This document shows, one piece after another, positions 46,301 to 54,516 of a stretch of 64,000 bases of DNA. The translations under genes and the position numbers were made by a program. How positions within the stretch are numbered: position 1 is the stretch's first letter; the number at the start of each line of letters is the position of its first letter. The stretch spans positions 80,451-144,450 of the forward strand of contig CAMHCS010000001.1 in the NCBI GenBank assembly GCA_946183785.1. Reading direction: 5' to 3'. The notes under the pieces were generated by a model, which saw only the letters and a list, made by a program, of their open reading frames with translations, ran no database searches and had not been told where the DNA came from. This DNA is from an uncultured Selenomonadales bacterium (GTDB taxonomy: Bacteria > Bacillota > Negativicutes > Selenomonadales > Selenomonadaceae).

Positions 46301-48602
46301 GGTCGGCGCGGTGGTGACGGGCGGCGCGCTGGCGGACGGCAACGCGGCGAATATCACGGGCGGCAGCACGGTCACCGGCGACGTAATGGGTTCCTTTGTG
46401 GACACCGGCAACATTACAGGCAACACAGCCAACGTCGAAAAGAACAGCACAGTGAACGGCGACATACTGGGCGCGTACTCGACCGACGGCGACGCGGTGG
46501 CAAACCACGCCGTTGTCAGCGACAGCACCGTCAACGCCAATACACAGTCAGAATGCGACGGCGACGTGACGGGCGCGCAAACGGAGAATGGCGTCGCTTC
46601 CGGGAACACGGCCACGGTCACGGGCAGCAAAGTCGCGGGCCAAGTCGTCGGCGGTATTATCTCCCAGAAGGGCGAAGCCAATTCGAACGAGGCCCATGTC
46701 TCCGGCGGCGCCGTGGGCTATGGTGTTTACGGCGGCTTGAGCGCTCGCGGCAACGTGACCGGCAACACCGCCACGGTGGATGGCGGCGCAACCGTCAGCG
46801 GTGAAGTCAAGGGCGGAGAGACCGATGTGGGCGACGCCAGCGGGAACAAAGCCACGGTCACGGACAGCGTGATCGGCGGCGACGTCTACGGCGGTTACAG
46901 CGGCAAGGGCACCGCCAATGACAACGCGGTGGAGATTTCCGGCAAAACGGAGGTCAACGGAACCGTTTACGGCGGCAAGAGCACAGAAAAATCCGAGGGC
47001 AACAAGGTGACGCTGGCGGGCGGCACCGTCAACAAGATCGTCGGCGGCGGCTGCAAGACCGGCGCGAACAATATCGTCACGATTTCTGGCGGCACCGTCC
47101 ACGAGGTCTACGGCGCGGAGGCGGGCAAGAGCGCCACGGGCAACCAGATCGTCCTGTCGGGCGGTACGGTGGACGGCGTGCTTTACGGCGGTTTCAGCGA
47201 CAGCCAGACGGGTACGGTCAACAATGTCATCACGCTCTACGGCGACGCCGACGTTTCCAACGCCAACATTTTCGGCGGCAACGGCGCGGACGCCACCGGC
47301 AACGTGCTGGTCATCGGCCTGAAGGATTCCGACGTCCTTTCGAACAGCACGGCATGGACCGGCGGCACGGTCAGGAACCTCTCGAACCTTGAAACGATCC
47401 GCCTCGACGTCGTGAAGTGGGGCACCCCCGCGCTGACGATCACGGACGGGAAAGCGTCCGACCTTTCCAAGACGACGGTGGACGCGACGAAGATCCAATT
47501 CATCGACGTGCAGGAGCTCAAGGTCAACGAGACGATGACGCTGCTGGACGACAGCATACTGGCCCCGACGAAGCGCGTCAAAGACGTGAAGGCGGGGAGC
47601 GACTTCACTGTGGGCACGACGACGGAGGGCATGGGCAGCCTCTCCCTTGAGAATGGCAAAGTGGTCTACAAGGTGGCAACCCTGACCTCCAGCAAGCGGG
47701 CCCACAGCGCCGTCATGGGCCTCGAAGCGGGCATGGCGGCCCTTGCCGTGGGCAACGACTTCATCGGCGACGCCACGGCGGGCCTCGGTCTCGCGGCGAA
47801 CACGGGGGCCGACGGCGTTTCCACCTTCGCGAAGTTTGGCGGCGGCAAGATGAGGCAGCAGACGGGCAGCCATGTGGACGTCAACACATGGAACGCCATC
47901 ATCGCCCTCGGCAAGAAAAACCAGGGTGAGAAATCCTCCTTCGAATACGGCGCCTTCTTCGAATACGGCAGCGGCAACTATACGACCCACAACGGCGACG
48001 CACGTGGCGACGGCTCGGCCAGCTACACCGGCGGCGGTTTGATGGCGAAGTGGACGGCCAATCACGGCTTCTACGTCGAGGGCAGCCTGCGAGCGGGCAC
48101 GGTGAAGGACGACGCGAAGAACGTCATGCGGGACGGCGCGGGCGTGCCGTACAGCTACGATACGAGCGCGGGCTATTTCGGCGCCCACTTGGGCGTCGGA
48201 AAGGAAATCGCCCTCGCGAACGGCAACACGGTGGACGTCTACGGCAAATACTTCTACAACCGCAGGAGCGGCGTCAGCTTCAACGCGGGGGGCCACTACG
48301 ACCTCGACGCGGTGACGAGCCAGATCCTGAGAGTAGGCGCGAGGTACACGGTGAAGCGGGATAAATGGAACTTCTACGCAGGCGCGGCCTACGAGCACGA
48401 ACTGGACGGCAAGGCCACAGGCACGGCGGGCGGCCTGGCGATCCGGGGCGCCGAAATCAGCGGCGCCAGCTTCCGCGGCGAGCTCGGCGCGACCATGAAG
48501 CCGGACGAAAAGAGTCCGTGGAGCCTCGACCTGAACGTGGCCGGCTTCGCAGGCAAGAAGCAGGGCTTCACAGGAGGAGTCAGCGTGGCGTTTATGTTCT
48601 GA
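43344..48602 (+). CDS. Large type V autotransporter 2, paralogue of autotransporter 1
   Basis: 1752 residues from the ATG after GAAAGGAAGGTTACTCC. The signal region (MKTHNDSRTLKAANRKKAQ, then a hydrophobic stretch ending VASA) closely matches autotransporter 1. Repeats of the NTVTISGGT/VYGGY type fill about 60-510; a Pro-Glu linker (about 753-772) leads to a second repeat region (about 790-1400) rich in GNTATV and VTGGT units. The barrel (about 1480-1752) ends VAFMF. Both genes clearly arose by duplication. The passenger repeats differ, while the last barrel part is identical at DNA level over 208 bp, pointing to gene conversion. Confidence 0.9.
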   Translation: MKTHNDSRTLKAANRKKAQAALALAVSLWMAGGGVASAQEIVVAEDYNDSVYGNTADPNDKTQWPYVGITPSNPNNNKVTVNAGVTVTGFISGSLHKDNDVTGNEVIVNGTVISNVIGGESESANAQNNIVTINGSVGNDVYGGYTSTGIASGNRVTINGTVNQDVYGGHSWNGAATENCVMISGGTINGAVRGGSGKTGANDNTVTISGGTMKSLVMGGYIDGSGTATGNKVIMTGGSAQGKVLGANLWEGKSATNNQVTVSGGTISGDELAGAYSSDTYPPSSTYYDAAHDVSNNTVTVKDSANIQADIDGAVTNNGKADSNHVIIEDGTVNKDEGYGHIYGGRSNGGGYATNNTVTISGGTVTARVIVGGSAKGGNATGNTVTVSSDVTGAVYGGDTAGGTGDATGNKVTLKGATAKVTGDVCGGYTVGGTNGVTGNIVTLDGAKVTGGVYGGYAKGGSGAVTGNIVTLNGATVTGNVYGGGTGTGEEKGTGDLVKGNTLNLFSANSASGVVGNFEKIVLQNSLDVKYYDGTEEKIATYSLTWQDGATLLSAKKFENYGTLDISGATMLKDRTTPGSMTLLSSDTEDNFANLPLKYWDGKATLTAANPSVEVFRAAKSDADSGVTLDYNTLHTVAVNAADSYKTVTYNVRSDAKKLTFGDVEWKDTGALIDHKTKWADVDFNGADVDTTKISFTNLQTLDTDSKMTLVSDFGTSAGTINGSTFTVGKGTGEGYAYFESGNLRYLVTKGVTEPEPEPGPEPEPEPEPGPAPSEEIIDEKVEGDVEPVKAKENETAQQQEKIVEKDGYVTGNVTTASSKNGKSQDNIAAVNGGKVGGSVTGAEVTGSGDATTNHATVTGGSVGGNVTGATTKGGVAASNTATVSNGGTVGAADNPANLTGATTESGEAKENAANVTGGKVIGDVAGAVTGSGDATGNTATVTGGGTVTGSNPEETFAVAGARTESGAAEGNKAMVGENSTVMGAVVGAVVTGGALADGNAANITGGSTVTGDVMGSFVDTGNITGNTANVEKNSTVNGDILGAYSTDGDAVANHAVVSDSTVNANTQSECDGDVTGAQTENGVASGNTATVTGSKVAGQVVGGIISQKGEANSNEAHVSGGAVGYGVYGGLSARGNVTGNTATVDGGATVSGEVKGGETDVGDASGNKATVTDSVIGGDVYGGYSGKGTANDNAVEISGKTEVNGTVYGGKSTEKSEGNKVTLAGGTVNKIVGGGCKTGANNIVTISGGTVHEVYGAEAGKSATGNQIVLSGGTVDGVLYGGFSDSQTGTVNNVITLYGDADVSNANIFGGNGADATGNVLVIGLKDSDVLSNSTAWTGGTVRNLSNLETIRLDVVKWGTPALTITDGKASDLSKTTVDATKIQFIDVQELKVNETMTLLDDSILAPTKRVKDVKAGSDFTVGTTTEGMGSLSLENGKVVYKVATLTSSKRAHSAVMGLEAGMAALAVGNDFIGDATAGLGLAANTGADGVSTFAKFGGGKMRQQTGSHVDVNTWNAIIALGKKNQGEKSSFEYGAFFEYGSGNYTTHNGDARGDGSASYTGGGLMAKWTANHGFYVEGSLRAGTVKDDAKNVMRDGAGVPYSYDTSAGYFGAHLGVGKEIALANGNTVDVYGKYFYNRRSGVSFNAGGHYDLDAVTSQILRVGARYTVKRDKWNFYAGAAYEHELDGKATGTAGGLAIRGAEISGASFRGELGATMKPDEKSPWSLDLNVAGFAGKKQGFTGGVSVAFMF

Positions 48603-48605
48603 GGA

Positions 48606-48650
48606 AACCCCTCCACCACTTCGCGGTGGAGGGGTTCCACTTTCCTTTTT
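48606..48650 (+). terminator. Terminator after autotransporter 2
   Basis: AACCCCTCCACC and GGTGGAGGGGTT form a perfect 12-bp stem with a 7-nt loop, followed by CCACTTTCCTTTTT. Confidence 0.8.
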
Positions 48651-48677
48651 CGCCCTTTTTTGTTTGTTCATTTTTCG

Positions 48678-48706
48678 TTGCGATTCTGTTCGTCTTAGTT
48701 TAAAAT
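48678..48706 (+). promoter_or_regulatory. Promoter of trmL
   Basis: TTGCGA (48678-48683), 17-nt spacer, TAAAAT (48701-48706), 39 bp before the TTG start. Confidence 0.6.
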
Positions 48707-48745
48707 AATATGTAGTATTTGTGCTATGACAAACGAGGTGACAGC

Positions 48746-49213
48746 TTGCGTATCGTTTTGGTTGAGCCGGAAATACCGGGGAATACGGGCAATATCGCCC
48801 GGCTTTGCGCGGGTACCGGCATGGAGCTCCATCTGATCCGTCCGCTGGGGTTTTCGACGGAGGACAGGTATTTGAAGCGCGCAGGACTCGATTATTGGCA
48901 TTTGGTGCAAGTCTTTTATCATGATTCGATCGGCGAGCTTTTAGAGGCGCAAGCCGGGACGCCGTTTTACTTTTTTTCGACAAAGGCGGCGCGGCTTTAC
49001 ACGGAGGTCTCCTATGGGGCGGACGATTTTCTCGTCTTTGGCAAGGAGACGGCCGGACTGCCGGAGGATCTGCTGCGGGCGCATTGGGATACGACGGTGC
49101 GGATCCCTCTCCAGTCGGAGGCCCGTTCGCTGAATCTTTCAAACGCGGCGGCGGTGGCCGCATACGAGGCACTGCGCCAGCTTTCTTTTCCCGGGTTACA
49201 GACGGTGAGGTGA
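48746..49213 (+). CDS. trmL: tRNA (cytidine/uridine-34-2'-O)-methyltransferase TrmL
   Basis: 155 residues from a TTG 5 nt after GAGGTG; the family N-terminus (LRIVLVEPEIPGNTGNIAR) supports this start over an upstream frame opening. SPOUT motifs: EIPGNTGNIAR, LVFGKETAGLP and SLNLSNAAAVAAYE. It methylates the wobble base of tRNA-Leu. murB starts 9 bp after its stop. Confidence 0.92.
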   Translation: MRIVLVEPEIPGNTGNIARLCAGTGMELHLIRPLGFSTEDRYLKRAGLDYWHLVQVFYHDSIGELLEAQAGTPFYFFSTKAARLYTEVSYGADDFLVFGKETAGLPEDLLRAHWDTTVRIPLQSEARSLNLSNAAAVAAYEALRQLSFPGLQTVR

Positions 49214-49222
49214 AAGAGCCCG

Positions 49223-50149
49223 ATGGGGTATACGATTGACGGTAATTATATAAAGGCGCTGCGCGAGGCGCTGCCGGAGGAACATGTGCTCACGGACGAG
49301 CCGATGGCGCGCCATACGACGTTCCGTATCGGAGGCAAAGCGGACGTCTTTGTGCTTCCGGCGTCCATTGAGGAGCTTTTGGAGGTCTTGCGGCTGACGA
49401 AGCGGTATGCCGTCCCGCTCACGATCCTGGGCAACGGGTCCAATGTGCTCGTGCGGGACGGGGGCATCCGTGGCGTGGTGGTTTCCTTCGGGAAGCCGTT
49501 TTCCCATATGGAGAGGGAAGGGGCGCACATCAAGGCCGGAGCCGGCGCGACGCTTGGGACGGTGTCCCTGTTTGCGGCGAACCATGCGCTTTCCGGGCTC
49601 GAATTTGCCGTCGGCATTCCCGGCAGTCTCGGCGGCGCGGTCTTCATGAACGCCGGCGCTTACGACGGCGAGATGAGCCGGGTGATTTCCGGCGTCGCCG
49701 CCGTTACGCCGGAGGGCGAGATTCGTCGCTACCGCGCGGAGGAAATGGATTTTGGCTACCGGCACAGCGTTTTTCAGCAGAACGGGCACATCATCTGCGA
49801 GATCGAGCTTGCCCTGGCAGAGGGAGAGCCGGCTGCCATTCAGGAGAAGATGGCCGAATTCACGAGACGGCGCATGGAAAAACAGCCTCTCGACAAGCCG
49901 AGCGCCGGCAGCACGTTCAAACGTCCTCCGGGACTATTCGCGGGGACGTTGATTGACGAGGCGGGGCTCAAGGGCTTTTCGGTCGGCGGCGCGCAGGTCT
50001 CGGAAAAGCACGCGGGATTCGTAATCAATCAAGGCGGGGCGACGGCGGCGGATGTGCTCGCACTGATCGAAGAGGTGCAGAGGCGCATAGAGAAGAAGAA
50101 CGGCGTCCGCCTGACGCCGGAAATCCGTATCATAGGCGAGGACGCCTGA
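49223..50149 (+). CDS. murB: UDP-N-acetylenolpyruvoylglucosamine reductase
   Basis: 308 residues. The FAD-binding region has TILGNGSNVLVRDGGIRG (about 72-89) and IPGSLGGAVFMNAGAYDGEM (about 133-152); near the C-terminus KPSAGSTFKRP holds the catalytic Ser and VSEKHAGFVIN follows. It reduces enolpyruvyl-UDP-GlcNAc to UDP-MurNAc, downstream of GlmU. Length and motifs fit type IIa MurB. Confidence 0.95.
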   Translation: MGYTIDGNYIKALREALPEEHVLTDEPMARHTTFRIGGKADVFVLPASIEELLEVLRLTKRYAVPLTILGNGSNVLVRDGGIRGVVVSFGKPFSHMEREGAHIKAGAGATLGTVSLFAANHALSGLEFAVGIPGSLGGAVFMNAGAYDGEMSRVISGVAAVTPEGEIRRYRAEEMDFGYRHSVFQQNGHIICEIELALAEGEPAAIQEKMAEFTRRRMEKQPLDKPSAGSTFKRPPGLFAGTLIDEAGLKGFSVGGAQVSEKHAGFVINQGGATAADVLALIEEVQRRIEKKNGVRLTPEIRIIGEDA

Positions 50150-50173
50150 CATGAAAAAGAAGGGAGTGTTCGT

Positions 50174-51784
50174 ATGCGGCTGAGATTTTTGGGCGCGGCG
50201 CACACGGTGACGGGCTCGTGCTATATGCTGGAGGTGCAGGACACGAAGATCCTGATCGACTGCGGCATGTTCCAGGGCTCGAAACGGATCAGGGAACTGA
50301 ATCAGGAAGATTTCCTGTTTACGCCCGCCGAGCTCGACGCGGTACTTTTGACTCACGCTCACGTCGACCACAGCGGCCTGATTCCGAAGCTGTGCCGGGA
50401 CGGATTCAAGGGGCCGGTCTATGCGACGAAGACGACCTGCGACCTGGCGCAGATCATGCTTCCGGATTCCGCCCATATCCAGGTCTCCGACGCGGAAATG
50501 CGGAACCGGAAAGGCGCGCGGAGTGGCGCGGAGCCCGTCGAGCCGCTCTATACGATGGAGGACGCCATGCGGGCGCTCCAGCAGTTCCGTCCCGTGTCCT
50601 ATAAAAAAGAGTTTACGATCGGCGACCATATCCGCGCGGTCTACCACGACGCCGGGCACATTATCGGCTCCGCGATCATCGAGATTTTCGCGACGGAGGA
50701 CGGGAAAACGACGAAGTTTGTCTTCTCCGGCGACCTCGGCCAGCCGAATCAACCGATCATTAAGGACCCGAGCATTATCCGCGGCGCTGATTTCCTGATC
50801 GTCGAGTCGACGTACGGCGACAGAATCCATCAGGAGTATGACAAGGAGAGCGCGCTGGCGGAAATCGTCAACGACACGATGGACAGAGGCGGCAACCTGA
50901 TCATCCCGGCCTTTGCCGTCGGACGGACACAGACGCTCCTGTATTATTTCTACAAGCTCTGGAAGGCGGACCGGATCGAAGACGTGCCGATCATTCTGGA
51001 CAGCCCGCTGGCCATCGCGGCCACCCGGATCTTTGTGGAGAACAGCCAGGATTTCGACGAGGAAGCGATCGAGCTTTTGAACCGGGAAGGCAAGCTCCCG
51101 CAGATGCCGCAGCTTCGCATCTGCAAGACGGCGGCAGAGTCGCAGGCCCTCAACAGCTTCGAAAGTTCGGCCATCATCATTTCGGCCAGCGGCATGGCCG
51201 ACGCCGGCCGCATTCTCCATCATCTGAAGCACAACCTCTGGCGGCCGGAGTCCACGGTTCTCTTCGCCGGATATCAGGCGGAGGGGAGTCTGGGGCGCCG
51301 CCTTGTGGACGGCATGAAGCGCGTCCGTGTGATGGGCGAGGAAATCGCCGTGCGGGCGACGATCAAGATGATGGAAGGCTTTTCCGCCCATGCCGACGCG
51401 AAGCAGCTGATTCGATGGATCGGCTGCATCGAGGACCCAAAGCCGGCCAAAGTGTTCATCGTGCACGGCGAAGCGACGGCGCAGGAGACGCTGCGGTCGA
51501 ATATCACGTCGGAGCTGGGGCTAGACTCTTATATCCCGTTCCGCGGCGACGTGGCGAATATCCTCGGCCGAAGCTGCGAGCTCGAGGCGTCGCAGATCCC
51601 GTCGGTCTCTGTCGAAATGGAAATGGAGGATTACCTCCGCTCCCTCGACGCCGAATACCGCCTCGCGCGGCGCAAGCTCATGCAGCTTGTCGTCCATCGC
51701 CCGACGCTCATGCCCTTCGTCGTCAAGACGGTGGACAAGGGCTGGAAGTACATGCGAAAGCTCTTCGCGCCGTATAATATTTAA
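50174..51784 (+). CDS. Metallo-beta-lactamase/beta-CASP family RNA-processing hydrolase
   Basis: 536 residues. Metallo-beta-lactamase metal motifs: LTHAHVDHSGLIPKL (HxHxDH, about 58), HDAGHIIGS (about 160) and FSGDLG (Asp, about 180). beta-CASP features: VESTYGDR, PAFAVGRTQTLLYY and FSAHADAKQL near residue 405. It has the CPSF73-like plan, not RNase J. Relatives cleave or trim RNA; the target is unknown. The pyr leader follows. Confidence 0.88.
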   Translation: MRLRFLGAAHTVTGSCYMLEVQDTKILIDCGMFQGSKRIRELNQEDFLFTPAELDAVLLTHAHVDHSGLIPKLCRDGFKGPVYATKTTCDLAQIMLPDSAHIQVSDAEMRNRKGARSGAEPVEPLYTMEDAMRALQQFRPVSYKKEFTIGDHIRAVYHDAGHIIGSAIIEIFATEDGKTTKFVFSGDLGQPNQPIIKDPSIIRGADFLIVESTYGDRIHQEYDKESALAEIVNDTMDRGGNLIIPAFAVGRTQTLLYYFYKLWKADRIEDVPIILDSPLAIAATRIFVENSQDFDEEAIELLNREGKLPQMPQLRICKTAAESQALNSFESSAIIISASGMADAGRILHHLKHNLWRPESTVLFAGYQAEGSLGRRLVDGMKRVRVMGEEIAVRATIKMMEGFSAHADAKQLIRWIGCIEDPKPAKVFIVHGEATAQETLRSNITSELGLDSYIPFRGDVANILGRSCELEASQIPSVSVEMEMEDYLRSLDAEYRLARRKLMQLVVHRPTLMPFVVKTVDKGWKYMRKLFAPYNI

Positions 51785-51807
51785 GAAATAAGAACTTTTT
51801 GCTTCGG

Positions 51808-51836
51808 TTGACAGGCTCCTAATATAATGATATTAT
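51808..51836 (+). promoter_or_regulatory. pyr operon promoter
   Basis: TTGACA (51808-51813), 17-nt spacer, TATTAT (51831-51836). It is the best sigma-70/sigma-A match in the window. Confidence 0.85.
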
Positions 51837-51851
51837 CTGATGTGGAACAAT

Positions 51852-51954
51852 ACCTTTGAAATTGGTCCTGTGAGGCTGATAAAGGGATGCCGTTCAGCGG
51901 TCGTGAATAATGCTGAAAAGCTTTCTTATGCCTTCGCATGGGAAAGCTTTTTTT
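51852..51954 (+). promoter_or_regulatory. PyrR-dependent attenuator of the pyr operon
   Basis: The binding loop GGTCCTGTGAGGCT (51864-51877) with AAAGGG downstream matches the PyrR recognition sequence (A/G-GUCC-N-G-N-GAGGCU). It is followed by the terminator at 51916-51954. In the known mechanism, UMP-bound PyrR stabilises the anti-antiterminator so that transcription stops before pyrB. pyrR is present at 2391, far from its target. Confidence 0.88.
51916..51954 (+). terminator. Attenuator terminator of the pyr operon
   Basis: AAAAGCTTTCTTATGC and GCATGGGAAAGCTTTT form a 16-bp stem (two G-T wobbles) with loop CTTC, followed by TTT. Confidence 0.88.
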
Positions 51955-52005
51955 ATGAAAACTCAGCGAATCCAGTCCGAAGGGCGCAGATGCGCTTAGT
52001 TTTCG

Positions 52006-52173
52006 TTAAGGAACCACTGAACAAGTCCCGCCGCGCCCCTACCGGGTCTTTTTCCGACTGGCGTTGTCAAAGTCCTCTCGACGTAGCGATGCTACGCCTT
52101 CGAGTCCTTTTCCTAGCCATTCGAAAAAATCCCTCGGCAGGGTCACGACTTGACTTATTCAGTGATTCCTTAA
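52006..52173 (+). mobile_element. 168-bp palindromic element, copy 5 (subfamily B-like)
   Basis: Full-length copy lying between the attenuator terminator and pyrB, so it is part of the pyr mRNA leader. Apex GTAGC-gat-GCTAC as in copy 2, but the inner arm AAGTCCTC does not pair well with GAGTCCTT, so the hairpin is partly disrupted. Ends TTAAGGAACCACTGA and TCAGTGATTCCTTAA. Confidence 0.9.
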
Positions 52174-52264
52174 GGGCTTCATGCGAAACGATGTTTTGCA
52201 TGAAGCTTTGATGAAGTTTTTTACGGACGCCGTGCGTCGCCTCCCAATGAAGGAGTTGAGTGGA

Positions 52265-53215
52265 TTGGCAAAAAACAAGGTTTCCCTGCGGGGGAAACAC
52301 GTCCTGGGGCTGGAGGATTTCAGCCGCGAGGAGATCGAGCTTGTGCTGGAGACGGCCAAGGAGATGAAGTCCATCATTCATCGCGACATCAAGAAGGTGC
52401 CTGCGCTGCGGGGCAAGTCGATCATGACGGTCTTTTACGAGCCGAGCACGCGGACGCGGTCGTCCTTCGAGACGGCGGGAAAGTACCTCGGCGCGGACGT
52501 CGTCAACATCACGGCGGGCACGTCGAGCATCGTGAAGGGCGAGAGTCTGCGGGATACCCTCCTGACCGTCGAGGCGATGGGTTTTGACGCGATCGTGATG
52601 CGCCATAAACAAGAGGGCGCGGCGGAGTACGCGACGAAGGTCGTCAAACATCCCGTAATCGTGAACGCGGGCGACGGCGCCCATGCGCACCCGTCCCAGG
52701 GTCTTTTGAACTTGTTTACGCTTTTGCAGTATAAAGGGCGATTGGAAGGGCTGAAGGTCGCTATCCTCGGCGATATCCTCCACAGCCGCGTCGCCCGTTC
52801 CGATATTTGGGGCATGCGCCGTATGGGCATCGAGGTGCATCTGGCAGGCCCGGGAACCATGCTGCCGCGTTTCCTTGCCGAGGAGCCGGGCATTTTCGTC
52901 CATGAGCGGGTCGAGGACGCGATCAGGGACGCGGACGCCATCAATGTGCTTCGGATCCAGCTGGAACGCCAGAAAGCGGGCCTGTTCCCGTCGAAGCGTG
53001 AATACGCGCGGCTGTACGGCATCAACAACGCGCGGCTTGCCCTCGCGAAAAAGGACGTGCTGATCCTGCATCCGGGCCCGATGAACAAGGGGCTTGAGAT
53101 TTCTCCCGAAGTGGCCTACGGCGACCATTCGGCGATCCAGGAGCAGGTGCAGAACGGCGTCGCCGTTCGTATGGCGCTTCTCGCGCTTGTCTTGATGGGA
53201 GGGAAGGCGCAGTGA
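52265..53215 (+). CDS. pyrB: Aspartate carbamoyltransferase, catalytic chain
   Basis: 316 residues from a TTG 9 nt after AAGGAG; the open frame extends upstream to 52181, but those starts lack a ribosome site. Carbamoyl-phosphate site EPSTRTRSSFE (about 47) and the late HPGPMNKGLEIS motif (about 268) are intact. It makes carbamoyl-aspartate. No pyrI is seen. The stop overlaps the GTG of pyrC. Its leader holds a PyrR attenuator and a 168-bp element. Confidence 0.95.
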   Translation: MAKNKVSLRGKHVLGLEDFSREEIELVLETAKEMKSIIHRDIKKVPALRGKSIMTVFYEPSTRTRSSFETAGKYLGADVVNITAGTSSIVKGESLRDTLLTVEAMGFDAIVMRHKQEGAAEYATKVVKHPVIVNAGDGAHAHPSQGLLNLFTLLQYKGRLEGLKVAILGDILHSRVARSDIWGMRRMGIEVHLAGPGTMLPRFLAEEPGIFVHERVEDAIRDADAINVLRIQLERQKAGLFPSKREYARLYGINNARLALAKKDVLILHPGPMNKGLEISPEVAYGDHSAIQEQVQNGVAVRMALLALVLMGGKAQ

Positions 53216-54501
53216 AACAGCTGATTCAGGGCGGAAGGGTCATTGACCCCGCCAACCATATAGATAAGAAAGCCGACGTTTTAGTGGAGGACGGAAAGAT
53301 TGCCGCTGTCGGCGAAAATCTTTCCGCGGAAGGCGCGGAAGTCATTTCGGCGGAAGGAAAGGTCGTCGTGCCCGGACTCATCGATATGCACGTGCATTTG
53401 CGGGAGCCGGGGCAGGAGGCGAAGGAAGATTTCGTCTCGGGGACGCGGGCCGCGGCAGCCGGCGGATTCACGACGATCGCCACCATGCCGAACACCAGGC
53501 CCGTCGTCGACGACGCGGCTGTCGTGCGCAGCCTTCAAAAGCGCGCGGAGGACGAAGGGATCGTCCATGTGAAGATGATCGGCGCGCTGACGAAGGGCCA
53601 GCAGGGAAAAGAGCTGGCTGAGGTTGGCGATATGGCCAGCGTCGGCGCAGTCGCGTTCTCCGACGACGGCCATTATGTGCAGAACGCGAAGGTCATGCTG
53701 AACGGATTCGATTATCTGCGTTCCTTTGACAAGGTCATCATCAGCCACGACGAGGAAACTTCCCTGGTCGAGGAAGGCTCGATGAACGAGTGCCACAGGA
53801 GCGCGATGCTCGGCTTGAAAGGCCGCCCGACGGTGGCCGAGGATATCGCCGTCATGCGCGATATCATGCTCGCGGAATACGCGGGGGCTCGTTTCCATGT
53901 GGCGCATATCAGCTCGGCGAAGGCGGTGGAGATCGTGCGGCAGGCGAAAAAGCGCGGCGTGCGCGTGACCGCCGAAGCCACGCCCCATCATCTGACGATG
54001 ACGGACGAGTGCGTCGACCTCAAGGACAGCGCGACGAAAGTCAATCCGCCCCTTCGCGGCAAAGCGGACGTCGAGGCGCTTCTGGCCGGACTCAAGGACG
54101 GCACGATCGACGCCATCGCGACCGACCATTCGCCGCACGCGGAAGAGGAAAAGGACGTGGAGTACGCGCTCGCGCCCAGCGGATTCCCGGGACTTGAGAC
54201 GGCGGTGGGCGTGCTTTTGACCGACCTCTGCCATGAGGGCAAAGTTGAGCTGCCGCTGCTCATATCGAAGATGACGGCGGAGCCGGCGAAGATCCTCGGT
54301 CTCACGGACGCCGGTACGCTGTCGGTGGGAGCGCCCGCCGATATCACGATTATCGATACGGAACTGAAATGGACGGTGGACGCCGAAAAATTCTATACGC
54401 GCGGCACCCATTCGCCCTTCGTCGGACGGAAACTCAAAGGCAAGGCCGTCCTGACGATGGTGGATGGCCGGATCGTCATGCGGGACGGCGCGATTGAATA
54501 A
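53212..54501 (+). CDS. pyrC: Dihydroorotase, class I
   Basis: 429 residues from a GTG overlapping the pyrB stop. Zinc ligands in DMHVHLREPGQE (HxH, about 60), HVAHISS and TDHSPHAEEEK (Asp, about 305) are present. Length and motif spelling fit the class I enzyme. It closes carbamoyl-aspartate to dihydroorotate. carA follows within 15 bp. Confidence 0.95.
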   Translation: MKQLIQGGRVIDPANHIDKKADVLVEDGKIAAVGENLSAEGAEVISAEGKVVVPGLIDMHVHLREPGQEAKEDFVSGTRAAAAGGFTTIATMPNTRPVVDDAAVVRSLQKRAEDEGIVHVKMIGALTKGQQGKELAEVGDMASVGAVAFSDDGHYVQNAKVMLNGFDYLRSFDKVIISHDEETSLVEEGSMNECHRSAMLGLKGRPTVAEDIAVMRDIMLAEYAGARFHVAHISSAKAVEIVRQAKKRGVRVTAEATPHHLTMTDECVDLKDSATKVNPPLRGKADVEALLAGLKDGTIDAIATDHSPHAEEEKDVEYALAPSGFPGLETAVGVLLTDLCHEGKVELPLLISKMTAEPAKILGLTDAGTLSVGAPADITIIDTELKWTVDAEKFYTRGTHSPFVGRKLKGKAVLTMVDGRIVMRDGAIE

Positions 54502-54516
54502 GTGGGGGGCGAGATT

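Noticed and set aside
37900..47200. Regularly repeated DNA in the autotransporters as a possible CRISPR array
   Set aside because: The repeats are in frame, vary in length and encode NTVTISGG-type protein units; there are no constant repeat and unique spacer blocks and no cas genes.
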